Source: Bdellovibrionales bacterium (GTDB lineage Bacteria > Bdellovibrionota > Bdellovibrionia > Bdellovibrionales > JAGQZY01). From it: a DNA stretch of 64,000 nt. Position numbers and translations under genes: made by a program. The stretch is taken from positions 1-64,000 of the forward strand of contig JAIEOS010000002.1 in NCBI GenBank assembly GCA_019750295.1, written 5' to 3'. Positions 52,437 to 62,700 of this stretch are shown in pieces (the stretch's first letter is position 1; each line of letters opens with the position of its first letter). A model generated the notes under the pieces. It was given only the letters and a program-made list of their open reading frames with translations. It was not told where the DNA came from and did not search any database.

Positions 52437-53271
52437 AAAAGTTTTTATCTATGTCATTTCTGACGGGACGGGCGAGACCGCCATGACCATGACCCGTGCG
52501 GCACTCGTGCACTACACCGACCACGATCTGAACATCGTTCGACACAAAAATATCCGCACTCAACCGCAAATTGATTCGGCCATCGAAGAGGCCTTCGAGA
52601 AAAAAGCCATCATCATCCACACGATCGTGAGCCGACAGCTTCGAAAGTATCTTCAGGAAAAGACGGGCTCCTTGGGTGTGCCTCAGGTGGATTTGTTGGG
52701 CCCTATTCTTAACGAGTTGGACGATTTCCTCCATGTCACCGATAACGCCCGACGTGCGGGGATTCTTCACTCTGTGGACGAGAAGTATTACAAGCGCGTG
52801 GAGGCCATCGAGTTTACGGTGAAACATGATGACGGCAAAGTTTTAAGTGATCTCGATAAGGCCGACATCGTGCTTGTCGGCATTAGTCGAACCAGTAAAA
52901 CTCCACTGAGTCTTTTTCTAAGTCACAGAGGCTGGAGGGTCGCCAATATTCCCTTGGTGCCCAACACGCCCCTTCCCGAGGAACTTTTTAAAATCGATCA
53001 ACGAAAGATCGTGGGCTTGATCATCGAGCCCGATTCGCTTCATCGCATTCGCAGAAATCGTCTGGAGCGCATAGGTCAAGATCCGGGCGGAGAGTACGCC
53101 CGCCTCGATAAGATTTACGAAGAGATCGATTGGGCGAGGGAGCTTTTCGCAAAGAATAAACGCTGGCCCGTTTTTAATGTGACTGAGCGCGCTTTGGAAG
53201 AGACCGCCACGGAAATCACGAAAATCATTTGCACTCGGATGGGGATTAAATTCGATCCAACAATGTTTTAA
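52426..53271 (+). CDS. pyruvate,water dikinase/PPDK regulatory protein (DUF299, PpsR-type)
   Basis: A 281-residue bifunctional kinase/pyrophosphorylase. It opens with VFIYVISDGTGETAMTMTRAAL, carries the unusual P-loop VLVGISRTSKTPLS (about 149-162) and IPLVPNTPLPEELF. Members switch PEP synthase or pyruvate phosphate dikinase off and on by ADP-dependent phosphorylation. GAAGGA precedes the ATG. Its target enzyme is not in the window. Confidence 0.94.
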   Translation: MSDKKVFIYVISDGTGETAMTMTRAALVHYTDHDLNIVRHKNIRTQPQIDSAIEEAFEKKAIIIHTIVSRQLRKYLQEKTGSLGVPQVDLLGPILNELDDFLHVTDNARRAGILHSVDEKYYKRVEAIEFTVKHDDGKVLSDLDKADIVLVGISRTSKTPLSLFLSHRGWRVANIPLVPNTPLPEELFKIDQRKIVGLIIEPDSLHRIRRNRLERIGQDPGGEYARLDKIYEEIDWARELFAKNKRWPVFNVTERALEETATEITKIICTRMGIKFDPTMF

Positions 53272-53273
53272 AT

Positions 53274-53855
53274 ATGAAGTTATTCCTCATTATTCTTACC
53301 TTTTTTATTCTATGCTCTGCGGCCCTTGCCGAAAAGTCGGTGATCGATTTACCTCCCTCGTCGTCGCTCCAGGACGAAAATTTCGAGATCAAGGAGCTGA
53401 AGTCCGACAGCGTGATCCGAAGTAAAGAGTATGGTTTTAGTTTCGAGGTGGAAAAAGGAGGAGCGATTATTTTTGAAAAGGCCGACGCCAGCTCTTTGTT
53501 TACGATTCGCTACATGTCGTCTTTGGATCCAACCAAGCTTCAATATTTTTTAATTATTTCTCAATCGAAGGTGGTCGATACCAATGCCCGGCTTCGCCGT
53601 CTTCTGAGCCAACATCAAAAGAACGGTCTTAAAGCTCGGGAGGCCATCGCCGCAGATGGGATGTGGTTTATCGAAGTTGCCGATATTCCCCTACTGAAGG
53701 AGGCGACGAAGAGTGCCTCTTGCGTCACATGGATGGTGAAGAATCACTCCAGACAGTTTACGATTTTTGGCGGAGTCCAGCGTGACACCGAAAAAGATAT
53801 TTTAAGTAAAAAACTGCGCCGGATATTCTCTTCCTTCGCGGTCTCTAAAATCTAA
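53274..53855 (+). CDS. exported hypothetical protein
   Basis: A 193-residue protein with a signal peptide (LFLIILTFFILCSAALA, cleavage near residue 19). The mature domain is alpha/beta with one Cys (SASCVTWMV) and no known family. It starts three bases after ppsR and ends four bases into the convergent receptor gene. Confidence 0.7.
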   Translation: MKLFLIILTFFILCSAALAEKSVIDLPPSSSLQDENFEIKELKSDSVIRSKEYGFSFEVEKGGAIIFEKADASSLFTIRYMSSLDPTKLQYFLIISQSKVVDTNARLRRLLSQHQKNGLKAREAIAADGMWFIEVADIPLLKEATKSASCVTWMVKNHSRQFTIFGGVQRDTEKDILSKKLRRIFSSFAVSKI

Positions 53856-54805
53856 AAGTTATAGGTGAGTCTTAAATAAAATTCGCGGCCACGATTAGGT
53901 CCCCAAACATGCCGGTTGTCGAGGTGAGTGTGTCCATCGTGAGAATGCCACATGGCAGGACTGTCTCCTTTTTTGGTTTGCGTGTAATTAAAAATGTTTT
54001 CCACGCCCGCGGTCACTTCGAAGGATCTCACTTTTTTACCGAGGCTCGTGTTCCACAACCAGTAGTGGGGTGAGCGTTGAAGCTTCTGGTCGGCCACTCC
54101 AAGGAGGCCTTGGCTGATATTGTAATGATCTGGGTACATATAGTATTTGCTAAGATCGCGGGCGCCGACCCACATCCCCGAGACGACAAACGTATAGTTG
54201 TCCCACTCTAATTCTGAGCGAAGATTCACGCGTCTTTCGATGGCAGCCGTAGGGAGCTTACTTTTGTAGTCATCAGGATACGTGTAATATTCAAAGCCGG
54301 CTTCCAATAGCCAGTTCGGAAAGGGTTTAACACCTCCAAGGATGTCGTAAATGACAATATTGTGGCTTTGCGGATCATTCACAAACTGAAGGGGCCCGGA
54401 ATGAGCCATCGCCGGCTGGAGAGGATAGGACATATTTTTTAGTCGGGTGAAGTGGACACTCGGGGTGAGGTAATAGGACTCGGTATTGTAACTCACGGAG
54501 TACAAAAAGGAGTGGGACTTTTCGAGTTCGGTAATATTAACGAGGAAGCCATCGTAGGCGCCGTGAGCCGATTCGATGGATGTGAGAGGCATTCGGTAGC
54601 CATAGCCGTAGGCGAGCTGTTGCATAAAGTGATCGGTAGGTTGCCACTTGGCGAAGAGACGTGGCGAGAGAACGCTTCGCTCGAGAGTGTTCAAAAATTT
54701 CCATTCACTCTTCATTTTTTTCGAATCGAAGGGCGCTGGAAAGCTCCCAGTTGTAAGGGAGAGACCACTCATGCTGAGCAAAAATTGAATAGGCCGTATA
54801 ATCAA
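53852..54805 (-). pseudogene. TonB-dependent receptor, C-terminal part (frameshifted)
   Basis: About 300 residues of a TonB-dependent receptor barrel: VLSPRLFAKWQPTDHFMQQ, later GVENIFNYTQTKKGD and a terminal Phe in REFYLRLTYNF. A His-rich loop near the end (MWHSHDGHTHLDNRH) may bind metal. It is read in another frame from the plug-containing N-terminal part, joining it at a run of seven A (near 54714-54721). With six A the two parts make one continuous receptor of about 690 residues. The first ~30 residues readable here before that point are not part of the receptor. Confidence 0.88.
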
Positions 54806-55949
54806 AATCGTCTTTCGGGATATTATTGGTGTCGTACATAACGACGGATTGGGATCGTAGCGTTTCTTGACGAGCCGAAGTCCCGAGGAGCAACGTCTGG
54901 TTCGTGGTCAGTTGGGTTCTCCATCGAAGATCAGTATAAAGTGTTAGGTCTTTGGTTTTGTAATCAAAGGCATGGAGGTAAATCGAATCCTGATTGTAAT
55001 TGGCGCCTCCCAAGTTCCACTCGAGTGTGGAGGTGGAGTCTAGGATTTTGATCATCTTCGAAGTCAGTTCGGTTCTTTGGACTTGCACTCGTTCGCTGAT
55101 CTTAGAGATCTCCCCGATATAAGGTTTTCGGACATCGCCATCAACGAAATCATTTTCACTGGCTTGGAGAGAAATGGGTGATTGGAGACGGAAGCGCGCC
55201 ATGTTGCCCCCTATAATTTCTAAATCCGCGAAACTCAATCGGGTGGCCCACTGAAGTGTATCGGACACGTTCACGCTTTGTTTTAAAAATAAAGAATAGC
55301 GATTTCTCCAGGGGCTTTCCGACATTCCGTTGTTGTCGACGTCCCATGGATTCTGCCGACTCAACTCTCCGCCCACGGAAAGTTTGTATTTCTTCGACTC
55401 CGAAACATAATTATTCAGAAGCTCAAAGATACGACTATTGTAAGTTCCGTAAGAGGCGGTGGCTTTCGCTCCGGATTCGGTGGGGCTTAACGTAATGATG
55501 TTGATGGTGCCGCCGATGGCCTCGGGATTGAGGAGCGCGCTCCCGGTTCCGCGCATGACTTCAATCTCGCCCACGGACTGCATAGGAATGGCGTCGAAGC
55601 CATAAACCGACGTCACGGCGGAGTACAGAGGAATTCCGTCAATCAAAACCGATGTGTGATCTCCCCGGAGTCCGTTGATACTGATTCGTTTGGCGCCACA
55701 GTTGGCGCAGTAGTCTTGGCTGTCCACACCCTGCATCCGATCCACCGCTTCGTTGAGCGTGGTCGCGTTGGACTGATCAATATGGGCTTTGTTGAGCACT
55801 TCGACGCGATCGGTGGTGTCATGCCGATGAGAATCAAAAAAATTTTCGGGGGTCACAAGAATTGTATGTAAGGGCTGGGAATGATCATGGTCGTGATCAT
55901 GGGCGTGTGATAGCAAACCTGAGACAATTAAAGTGACGAGAAAGCTCAT
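54705..55949 (-). pseudogene. TonB-dependent receptor, N-terminal plug part (frameshifted), His-rich
   Basis: 414 residues: a signal peptide, then a mature N-terminus of alternating His and Asp (HAHDHDHDHSQPLH, about 15-28), the plug domain (NKAHIDQSNATTLNEAVDRM, CANCGAKRISINGLRG, VLIDGIPLYS, VEVMRGTGSALLN-type with IGGTINII) and about half of the barrel. It ends at a TGA just after GAAAAAAATGAAGAG. The His tract suggests a metal (zinc, copper or similar) or metallophore as substrate. Either the gene is inactive, slippage restores it, or the homopolymer length is a sequencing error. Confidence 0.88.
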
Positions 55950-55961
55950 TGGCCCTTTTTG

Positions 55962-55984
55962 TTAATGCAAAACTGTTGCAATAA
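55962..55984. promoter_or_regulatory. operator-like palindrome in the divergent receptor promoter
   Basis: TTAATGCAA, spacer AACTG, TTGCAATAA: nine-base arms with one mismatch. Its centre (55973) coincides with the predicted transcription start of the minus-strand receptor gene, and its right arm holds the -35-like TTGCAA for the opposite gene. A repressor bound here could shut both. A Fur/Zur-family metal regulator would fit the locus but this is inference. Confidence 0.6.
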
Positions 55985-56465
55985 TAGAATTTTCTCGTCT
56001 ATATTGTCAATCGTGATAGTCGCCCCACTTCTTTTTTTCATAGCCCTCTTCGCGAGTGCCCCGTCCGGGGCTGAGGAGCCTTTTTCCTACTATCAGGGAA
56101 GCTACGAAAACATTAATGATTTCAGCAGCTTCAATTCCTCGAGCCTTCGAGGACGGAACTCTTTGTGGATCTTTTTTCAAGCCCACTGCGAAAGCTGTAA
56201 GCGACAGTTTCAGAGCCTATCCTGTTTGCCGATCACTGCTCCGGTGGTGGCGGTTGGTTATTGGGGAACTAAAGAGACGTTGCAGAAGGAATTGAGAAGA
56301 TACGGGCACCGTGGTGCAGCCGTGATGGGCGATAAAAATTTGGCCGAGCGAAATGATTTCAAACAAACGCCCACCCTATTGATTATAAATAAGAATGGAT
56401 TAATAAAAAACAAATACACTGCGGTCGTTGACTGTAGTGTATTAAAAAAAGAGTTATCTCAATAA
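55965..56465 (+). CDS. exported thioredoxin-like protein
   Basis: A 166-residue protein: an N-terminal hydrophobic export segment (about 12-32, ending SAPSGA), then a thioredoxin-like fold with the redox pair HCESCKRQ (CxxC, about residues 73-76) and the cis-Pro strand QTPTLLIINKNG. It may keep Cys of the receptor plug or of a metal carrier in the right redox state. The start is uncertain: neither this ATG nor the in-frame GTG at 56013 has a Shine-Dalgarno site, and a possible promoter (TTGCAA 55976-55981, TATATT 56000-56005) lies inside the 5' end. Confidence 0.75.
   Translation: MQNCCNNRIFSSILSIVIVAPLLFFIALFASAPSGAEEPFSYYQGSYENINDFSSFNSSSLRGRNSLWIFFQAHCESCKRQFQSLSCLPITAPVVAVGYWGTKETLQKELRRYGHRGAAVMGDKNLAERNDFKQTPTLLIINKNGLIKNKYTAVVDCSVLKKELSQ
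55981..56010 (-). promoter_or_regulatory. predicted promoter of the TonB-dependent receptor
   Basis: On the minus strand TTGACA (56005-56010) and TATTAT (55981-55986) are 18 bases apart, a near-consensus vegetative promoter. The start would be near 55974, 25 bases before the receptor ATG, with AAAGGG as ribosome-binding site. It lies over the first codons assigned to the divergent thioredoxin-like gene. Confidence 0.65.
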
Positions 56466-56475
56466 AGGAGTCTCT

Positions 56476-56964
56476 ATGAAGTTTTCAACAAAAATTCTGT
56501 GTGCGATAATGGCCAGCTCGTGGACTGCAGTCGCCTTTGCTCAACCCAGTTATTTTGTGGGGCAGCAAAAGATAACGTTACAGCAGACTCAAAAATGTTT
56601 TATTGAAGTGACTTATGGTACAAACGCTAAACAAGCGTCTGTCCGTGGCATTTTGTTAATTCCTCACGACAACAAAAATGTAGCGGTCGGTCCATTAACT
56701 ATGAATTACAAAACCATCTCTGGCAAAGAGAGCCTCTACTTCGAGGATAAATCTTCTGGAGCTCCGACCAAGCAAGCTATTCTTTGGGGTTCAGGAACCA
56801 CGCCTGTCAGATTTCAAGTGGCCGTCCTCGACGGAAATCATTATGATAATCTCTCCTGCGATACCCTTCAGGCACCGACGGCTGAAAATCTCGAAGAGGT
56901 GGAAGAGGCTTTTGAGCATTTCGAGGAGATCGGTGGCGGAAACGGCCATAACCACAAGCACTAA
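56476..56964 (+). CDS. exported protein with His-rich C-terminus
   Basis: A 162-residue protein with a signal peptide (cleavage after AVAFA, residue 22), a beta-rich domain with two Cys (QKCFIEVTY, LSCDTL) and an acidic helix ending in GGGNGHNHKH. The His tail could hold metal, as in periplasmic metal carriers. AAAGGAG is placed well before the ATG. It follows the thioredoxin-like gene by ten bases and is probably in its operon, divergent from the His-rich receptor. Confidence 0.75.
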   Translation: MKFSTKILCAIMASSWTAVAFAQPSYFVGQQKITLQQTQKCFIEVTYGTNAKQASVRGILLIPHDNKNVAVGPLTMNYKTISGKESLYFEDKSSGAPTKQAILWGSGTTPVRFQVAVLDGNHYDNLSCDTLQAPTAENLEEVEEAFEHFEEIGGGNGHNHKH

Positions 56965-56981
56965 GCTAAAATCATCCGGAA

Positions 56982-59774
56982 CTAGAAAGTTCCCATGGAA
57001 ACGTGAAGGGTGAAGGGCGTCTCGTTGTCATAGATTGGCGACGAGCGCTTTCGATCGAGCTTAAAGCCAAGCTCCGCGCTAAAAGCACCGATAGGAGTTT
57101 CTAGACGAACTCCAAACCCTAGAGCATCTCGGTAATGATCTTCGATCTCTAAATTCTTAATATAAACAGCACCACCATCATAAAAGACCAGTCCACCCAC
57201 ACTTCCATAGAGTGGGAATCGCATTTCCGACCTTAAGAGGAAAAAGGTCGATTCCGACGAAATCTTAAAATTTTCTAATAGGCAGCCGCCACAGACTTCC
57301 TTAAGGCTTGGAACACGCTCGTTGGTTCTGAGATCATAACCTCGAATCGAAGGGCGACCTCCAAGAAAGAAGGCCTTCGCGGCGGGAACGCCGGATTGGT
57401 CCTTATTACTGAGGTTCTCGACGTAACCCCCGCGCAGTGTGTTTACAAAAACAAACCGCTTATTTTTAGTGATTGGGGTGTAAATAGAGTGACCCGCTGT
57501 TGCTCGAAAGAACTGAATAAAGTTGGATTCATCATTGGTGCTTCCCAAAGCGGGATCAGCGTACTCGAGTTCGGCGAGGGAATAGGTCCCCGACTTTGGC
57601 GAAAAGAGATCATCCCGTCGATCCCATTCGATGGAGGGTCCCACGCTTCCGATGTTGATCGTTTTGCGATCTCCACGATCATCTTTATCGAAGGTTCTCT
57701 GATTTGAGAAACGAAAGATGTTCCAAGTGAATTTCAGTTGTCGAGTGTATTGTTTTTCAACGAGGAGACTTAATTCATTGATCTCTCGGATACGAACCTC
57801 ATCGTCGTCGGTAATGTCGAACACCTCTTCCTCGTGGATGAACGAGACACGGCCACGGAGGCGATTCGCAAACATGTACGGTTCGTAATAACCCAATACG
57901 ACCTTATTTTCGGGATATCGAATATTTTTAGCCTGAGAGTATTTAACGTCTCCGCGGCCCGAAATCCCTCGGCCTTTCCCGCCTAAATTTTTATAGGAAA
58001 CACCAAGGTAACCTCTATAAGTAATTCCCCGTTCGTTGGAGAGACCGAGTCCCGAGTTGACCAGGCCGGGATTTTTTTCTTGTACATCCACGAAAACGGT
58101 TCGATCTGCGATATCGGTATTGACGTCGCTCATGTTAATCTGAGCTCGCGAAAACAATTGAGTTCTTTCGAGGAATATGGCGGAATCGGTCACGAGATCA
58201 GAGGTCAGAACATCACCTTCTGTAATATCGAGTTCTCGCAATATGACTTTCTCTTTGGTTTTACTATTTCCGCGCACCTGAATGTCTTTCACGCGGATCT
58301 TTGGACCTTCTTTGATATCATACTTGAGATCGGCAAACTCGTAATCCGTCAAATAACTCACCAGCTTTTCTTTGGGGGTGGTGATCTCGAAATCGAGGAA
58401 TCCATTCTTTTGATAAAACTGCTTGAGGGCGTTGTAGCTGTTTAAAATCTTTTTAAGATTAAGTGGCGTGTTCGGTTTTAGATCAATCACTTCGTAAAGT
58501 TGATTCGAGGTGAAACTCTTAAGTCCATTAAACTGAATGCTGCGAATCTGAGTCAATAAGCCCTCGTTGATCTGCACCGAGATGTCGACGGTGCCGTTGT
58601 CGCTCATCTTTTGATCAATAAGAATCTTATTGGCTCGTAAGTAGCCTTCATCCCGGAGTTCAGTGATGAGTAAATCTGTGGCTTTTTGAATATTTTCGTC
58701 CACATAGAGATTAGGATTTTTGAGCTCAGCAAAAGCTCCTCGTAAAAGATCCTCATAGTAGCGAGGAGAGCGTGAAATCTTTCCGCTCACTCGAAGATCC
58801 TTAATGCGGTACTGGATTCCCTCTTTGACCGTAAAGCTAATCACGTGTTTGTTGAGTTTTTCGATTTGTCGAGATTGAGAGACGACGACGGCCGTAGGGA
58901 ATCCAAACTGCTTGTAAAGCGATTCTATGTTTTTGGTCAAAAGTTTTTGGTTTTTAATATAATTCAGATAATTTTTCTCAACCTCTAAATACGCCAAGAG
59001 GTTGCTCGCAGAAAAATACTTATTTCCATAAAAGACAAATTCATAAGACGTGGTGGATTCCAGAGTAATAGATAATTTCACTAATTTTCGGTCTTCGCTA
59101 TAGATCGGAGCGATCCGATTGATGCGGGCTTCGAGAATGCGATTCTCGATAAGGGCCGAATTGATACTGTTTTCGATGGTTTTGAGTAGTTCTCCGTTGA
59201 TCTTCTGTCCAATATAGCTCTTCAAGCTCAGTTTGATGTAGGAATTGAGATATTTATTCTTTGAAAGCACAATGATCTCCTCTAGGGTGCTTGCCGAGCC
59301 TTCATTGACCAAAACGATATAGTGGGGAGATCCATTTTTGAGTGTTTCCTTAATTTCAATTTTAACATTACTTAGACCGATCGATTGGTACTTCTCCTCA
59401 AGTTTTTTGACGTTTCCCTGAAGTTCGACGTAATCATTGCGGCTGTTGCCACTTTGAAGAATTTTGAGCACGTCTTGTGAAGTGACAGCTTGATTCCCCG
59501 CAACCTCTAAATGGGAGGCGTTGACTTCCTCGTGAGCCTCAAAAACGACGGTTTTAGGGTTGATAAGAATCATTCGCACCGAATCGTACTTACCAGTTCG
59601 GGTGGCTTCTTTTACGATGTAATCCAGTTCGCTTAAGTTAAATTTCGTTTTTGTCGTTCGGTAAAAGGATTTAATTTGACTGAGAGAATCCGGAGTAAAT
59701 GAATACTCAGGGGACTCCGCCCAGGTTGTGGTCGCATACATCAATTGAACGAGAAGGAGTATCAAGCGAATCAC
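56982..59774 (-). CDS. tamA: Omp85-family outer-membrane assembly protein (TamA/BamA-like)
   Basis: A 930-residue protein: signal peptide (cleavage after TTWA, residue 19), several POTRA repeats (about 80-560; for example LEVAGNQAVTSQDVLKIL, YRIKDLRVSGKI, RVKDIQVRGNSKTKEKVI) and a C-terminal 16-strand barrel with the loop-6 motif GGRPSIRGYDLR and terminal Phe. With about six POTRA units it is longer than E. coli TamA (three). The coupled TamB downstream-of-order partner (four-base overlap) supports the TamA assignment over BamA. Confidence 0.9.
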   Translation of the reverse strand: MIRLILLLVQLMYATTTWAESPEYSFTPDSLSQIKSFYRTTKTKFNLSELDYIVKEATRTGKYDSVRMILINPKTVVFEAHEEVNASHLEVAGNQAVTSQDVLKILQSGNSRNDYVELQGNVKKLEEKYQSIGLSNVKIEIKETLKNGSPHYIVLVNEGSASTLEEIIVLSKNKYLNSYIKLSLKSYIGQKINGELLKTIENSINSALIENRILEARINRIAPIYSEDRKLVKLSITLESTTSYEFVFYGNKYFSASNLLAYLEVEKNYLNYIKNQKLLTKNIESLYKQFGFPTAVVVSQSRQIEKLNKHVISFTVKEGIQYRIKDLRVSGKISRSPRYYEDLLRGAFAELKNPNLYVDENIQKATDLLITELRDEGYLRANKILIDQKMSDNGTVDISVQINEGLLTQIRSIQFNGLKSFTSNQLYEVIDLKPNTPLNLKKILNSYNALKQFYQKNGFLDFEITTPKEKLVSYLTDYEFADLKYDIKEGPKIRVKDIQVRGNSKTKEKVILRELDITEGDVLTSDLVTDSAIFLERTQLFSRAQINMSDVNTDIADRTVFVDVQEKNPGLVNSGLGLSNERGITYRGYLGVSYKNLGGKGRGISGRGDVKYSQAKNIRYPENKVVLGYYEPYMFANRLRGRVSFIHEEEVFDITDDDEVRIREINELSLLVEKQYTRQLKFTWNIFRFSNQRTFDKDDRGDRKTINIGSVGPSIEWDRRDDLFSPKSGTYSLAELEYADPALGSTNDESNFIQFFRATAGHSIYTPITKNKRFVFVNTLRGGYVENLSNKDQSGVPAAKAFFLGGRPSIRGYDLRTNERVPSLKEVCGGCLLENFKISSESTFFLLRSEMRFPLYGSVGGLVFYDGGAVYIKNLEIEDHYRDALGFGVRLETPIGAFSAELGFKLDRKRSSPIYDNETPFTLHVSMGTF

Positions 59775-62700
59775 TTAAACTCCTTTCGGTAATCAAGACC
59801 AATCCCTAAGATTTCTGGAGGTGTCTCGATGTTTCCGCGCAATTGATTATTTTCTTCGTAGTTTTCGGTTTGTACGCTAAAGCGAGCTCCAAAATTACGA
59901 TTGAGGTCGTAACGAACGTTGGCTTCAGCGCGGCTTTCTGTCCCGCCCTGCACACTTCCGGTGGCGGTCACCTTTTCCGAAACTTGGTAACCGACAGACA
60001 CTTTGGGGGCGGCGACGTTGCTTTCCGAATCAAAGGTCGGTGAGAATTTGACATCCACGCCAAAACGTTCTTTAAACTCTTTGCTCAAAGGGATTTTCGA
60101 AAAAAGATCTGATCTGAATTCGACGGAGGATCTTCGTTGCTGAGCTTGCGTTGAGTTCGCCAGCTGTTGAGCTTGAGCTTCTTGTTCTTGGGGAGTTGTT
60201 CCCAATGTGAGCAAAGAGATAATCTCTGGCTCTGAGAGAGAGGGTGAGCTACTTAGCTTAAATTTAGGTCGACTCGCGGTTCCCTGAATTAACATTTCGA
60301 TATCATGATTTTTATAGCGAGTGTCTGCGAGAAGATAAATTTCTGGATCGGGCGGTTCCTGTCCTTTGAATGCAAAAGACGAGTCTACGGCCTTAAAAGT
60401 CACATCTTGGAATTTGATCTGGCTGTTTCGAACCAAGGAAATTGTTCCAGCGAGGACGGGGGACGAAGGATCACCAACGACTTTTATTTGTCCCTCGATC
60501 TTTCCATCAATCATCGTATTTTTAATTTTAAGTGGTACGAGAGGCGTAATGGTAAGATCTAAGCGAATCGGCGAACTTAAAGTGTCTCTCAGGTCAGGTG
60601 GGAGGAAAATCTCATGAGGATTTGAAGAGCTCGAATCTCCTCCGGTCAATTCTTTGGAAATAAGTCCATCGTAGATGTCGTAAGTTCCCGCTAAGGTCAG
60701 AGGAAGCCACTGACCGCTGAGTTGAAGATTGGCGTTCCCTTTCGTTCGGACTCCGTTAGGGATATTGAGATCGACCGATTCGAGATGGAGATTTAAAAAG
60801 GTCGGGATGTCCTTGGGCCCTTTGATTAAAATTTTTCCGTCTCCGTAGAGCTGCCCGGACGCGAATCGACCCTTCATCGAATTAATAATCAACTGATCTT
60901 GATTAAATAGAATGTCCACATCAAGACTCTCAACAGCGTGAGGAATTTGCGGAAGTTTAACAAAGCCGTCATCAATGAAAGCGGACCCCATAAAAGTGAC
61001 CTTTTTAAAGTCACTCTGCACTTTGAGATTTAACGAAATGCGTCCCTCCAGAGTCTCTAAAAAGGGTGCAAAGATCTGTAAATAGGAGAGGGCGATCGAG
61101 CCGGTGATCTGCATATCAAAGGGCTTATCGCTGTTGCTCGACCTCATCGTAAGAGAGCCGGACTCCCCGGAAATGACAAATGGCGAGAAGTTAAATCTGC
61201 TGTTGGATAAGAAAAACGTCATTTCTTTTTCGTTTCTCATTTCGTTCTTCTGAAAGACCATACGAATCTCGGGGATAAAAATATACCCACTGATCATGGA
61301 GCGATCTTTTTTATTCAATTTGAGATTGAATTTTGAAGTGGTGAAAATTTCGTAGTCTTCCAAGGTTTCTAACTTCATGAGGTTCGTAAGAAAGGGGGCG
61401 AGATTGATTTTCTCGATTTGCCCTTCAATTTGAACATCACTTGCATTTGAGAAATCGCGATACTTTAGAGATAGGTTTTCTGGACCTTTAATATCGAGAG
61501 TGATCTTTTGGGGATTAGCGATCAGACCACCTTGCAATGGAGACAGCCTTTGTCCAGAGATTTGAAATAAATCTGAAGAGAATTTAACATCTAATTCTGG
61601 TTTACTTAGAGGGCCACGGATTTTGCCATCCACCGCGAAGACGCCCTTCGTGGAAGAGGTTAAAGCTTGAGTGTAATCAATATCATCGAGGTAGATGGTG
61701 TCCGACTTGAAATCAATCCCATACACTCGCTCCGTAAGATCCAATTTACCGGTAAAGATGACTCTCGACTTTTTTTCCTCGGCAACGAGCTGTTTAAATT
61801 CAATTTGCCCGAGGCTGGATTGAAGATCGACATCGATGGTATCGACGTGTTGCTGATCCACCACCGCATTGTAGATGCGCGACTTTACTTTAAATGAAAG
61901 TTTCTTCGCGTCCAAAGGACTATCCAGGTTCACAATCGCGGATCCCGTTCCCGTCACCGGAAAAGGAATATCGAGCTGTTTGCGAATGGATTCCTGAGCT
62001 ACCGCCAGATCGACGAATGGCACTTGAATCTTACCGGATAGCCATTCCTTATTGAGATCGACTTCCAAATTTCCGAGGTATCTGGAGCTCGACAGCGTTC
62101 CCTGCATTTTATTGAAGTAAAGAACTCCCGTTTTGAAATTCAGTTTGGTGGATAAATCGCCCAATTTATAGCCATCCAAGGATCCATTTTTTGCATCGAT
62201 TTGCATTTCAAAAACGGCCGATTTGGAATTCCCTTGAGTTGATCCTTTGATCGCGGCGACTCCGCCCAGCTCGAGAGCCGATATTTTTTTAATCTCATCC
62301 AAACTCAGCTGGGGAGTTTCGAAATCGATGTTAAATCCGGTCTTGTAATTGATAGTTCCAGAGCTTCGTCCTTGGGACGTGGGCGTCTTAAGTGCCACCG
62401 TGTAATTGACTTGGTTGGCGTCGACACTGACTGTGCCATCACCGCTAATGCTATCGACAGCTATAATTTGGTTTTTGCCGCTGGAGTTGACTTTCGCATC
62501 ATGAGCTTTGAGAGAGCCGGGACATTTGATGTTAAAACTCTTAAAAGTACCCGCGCAAACCACCGAGCCTGTGGCATGGGCATACGCTGGGATATCCTGA
62601 CGGATGGCATATTTGAGGTAGTCATGCAGTTCGAACTGCTGAAGGTCGACCTTCACGTCTTGAAACGAGAGTTCGTCTAAGTTCATTTTAAAGTCGGAGA

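Noticed and set aside
55256-55495. Short plus-strand frames opposite the receptor
   Set aside because: Shadows of the receptor coding sequence without start signals.
53852-55949. Two independent genes instead of one broken receptor
   Set aside because: The second part has no export signal, begins mid-barrel, and joins the first exactly at an A7 run where one base restores the frame.
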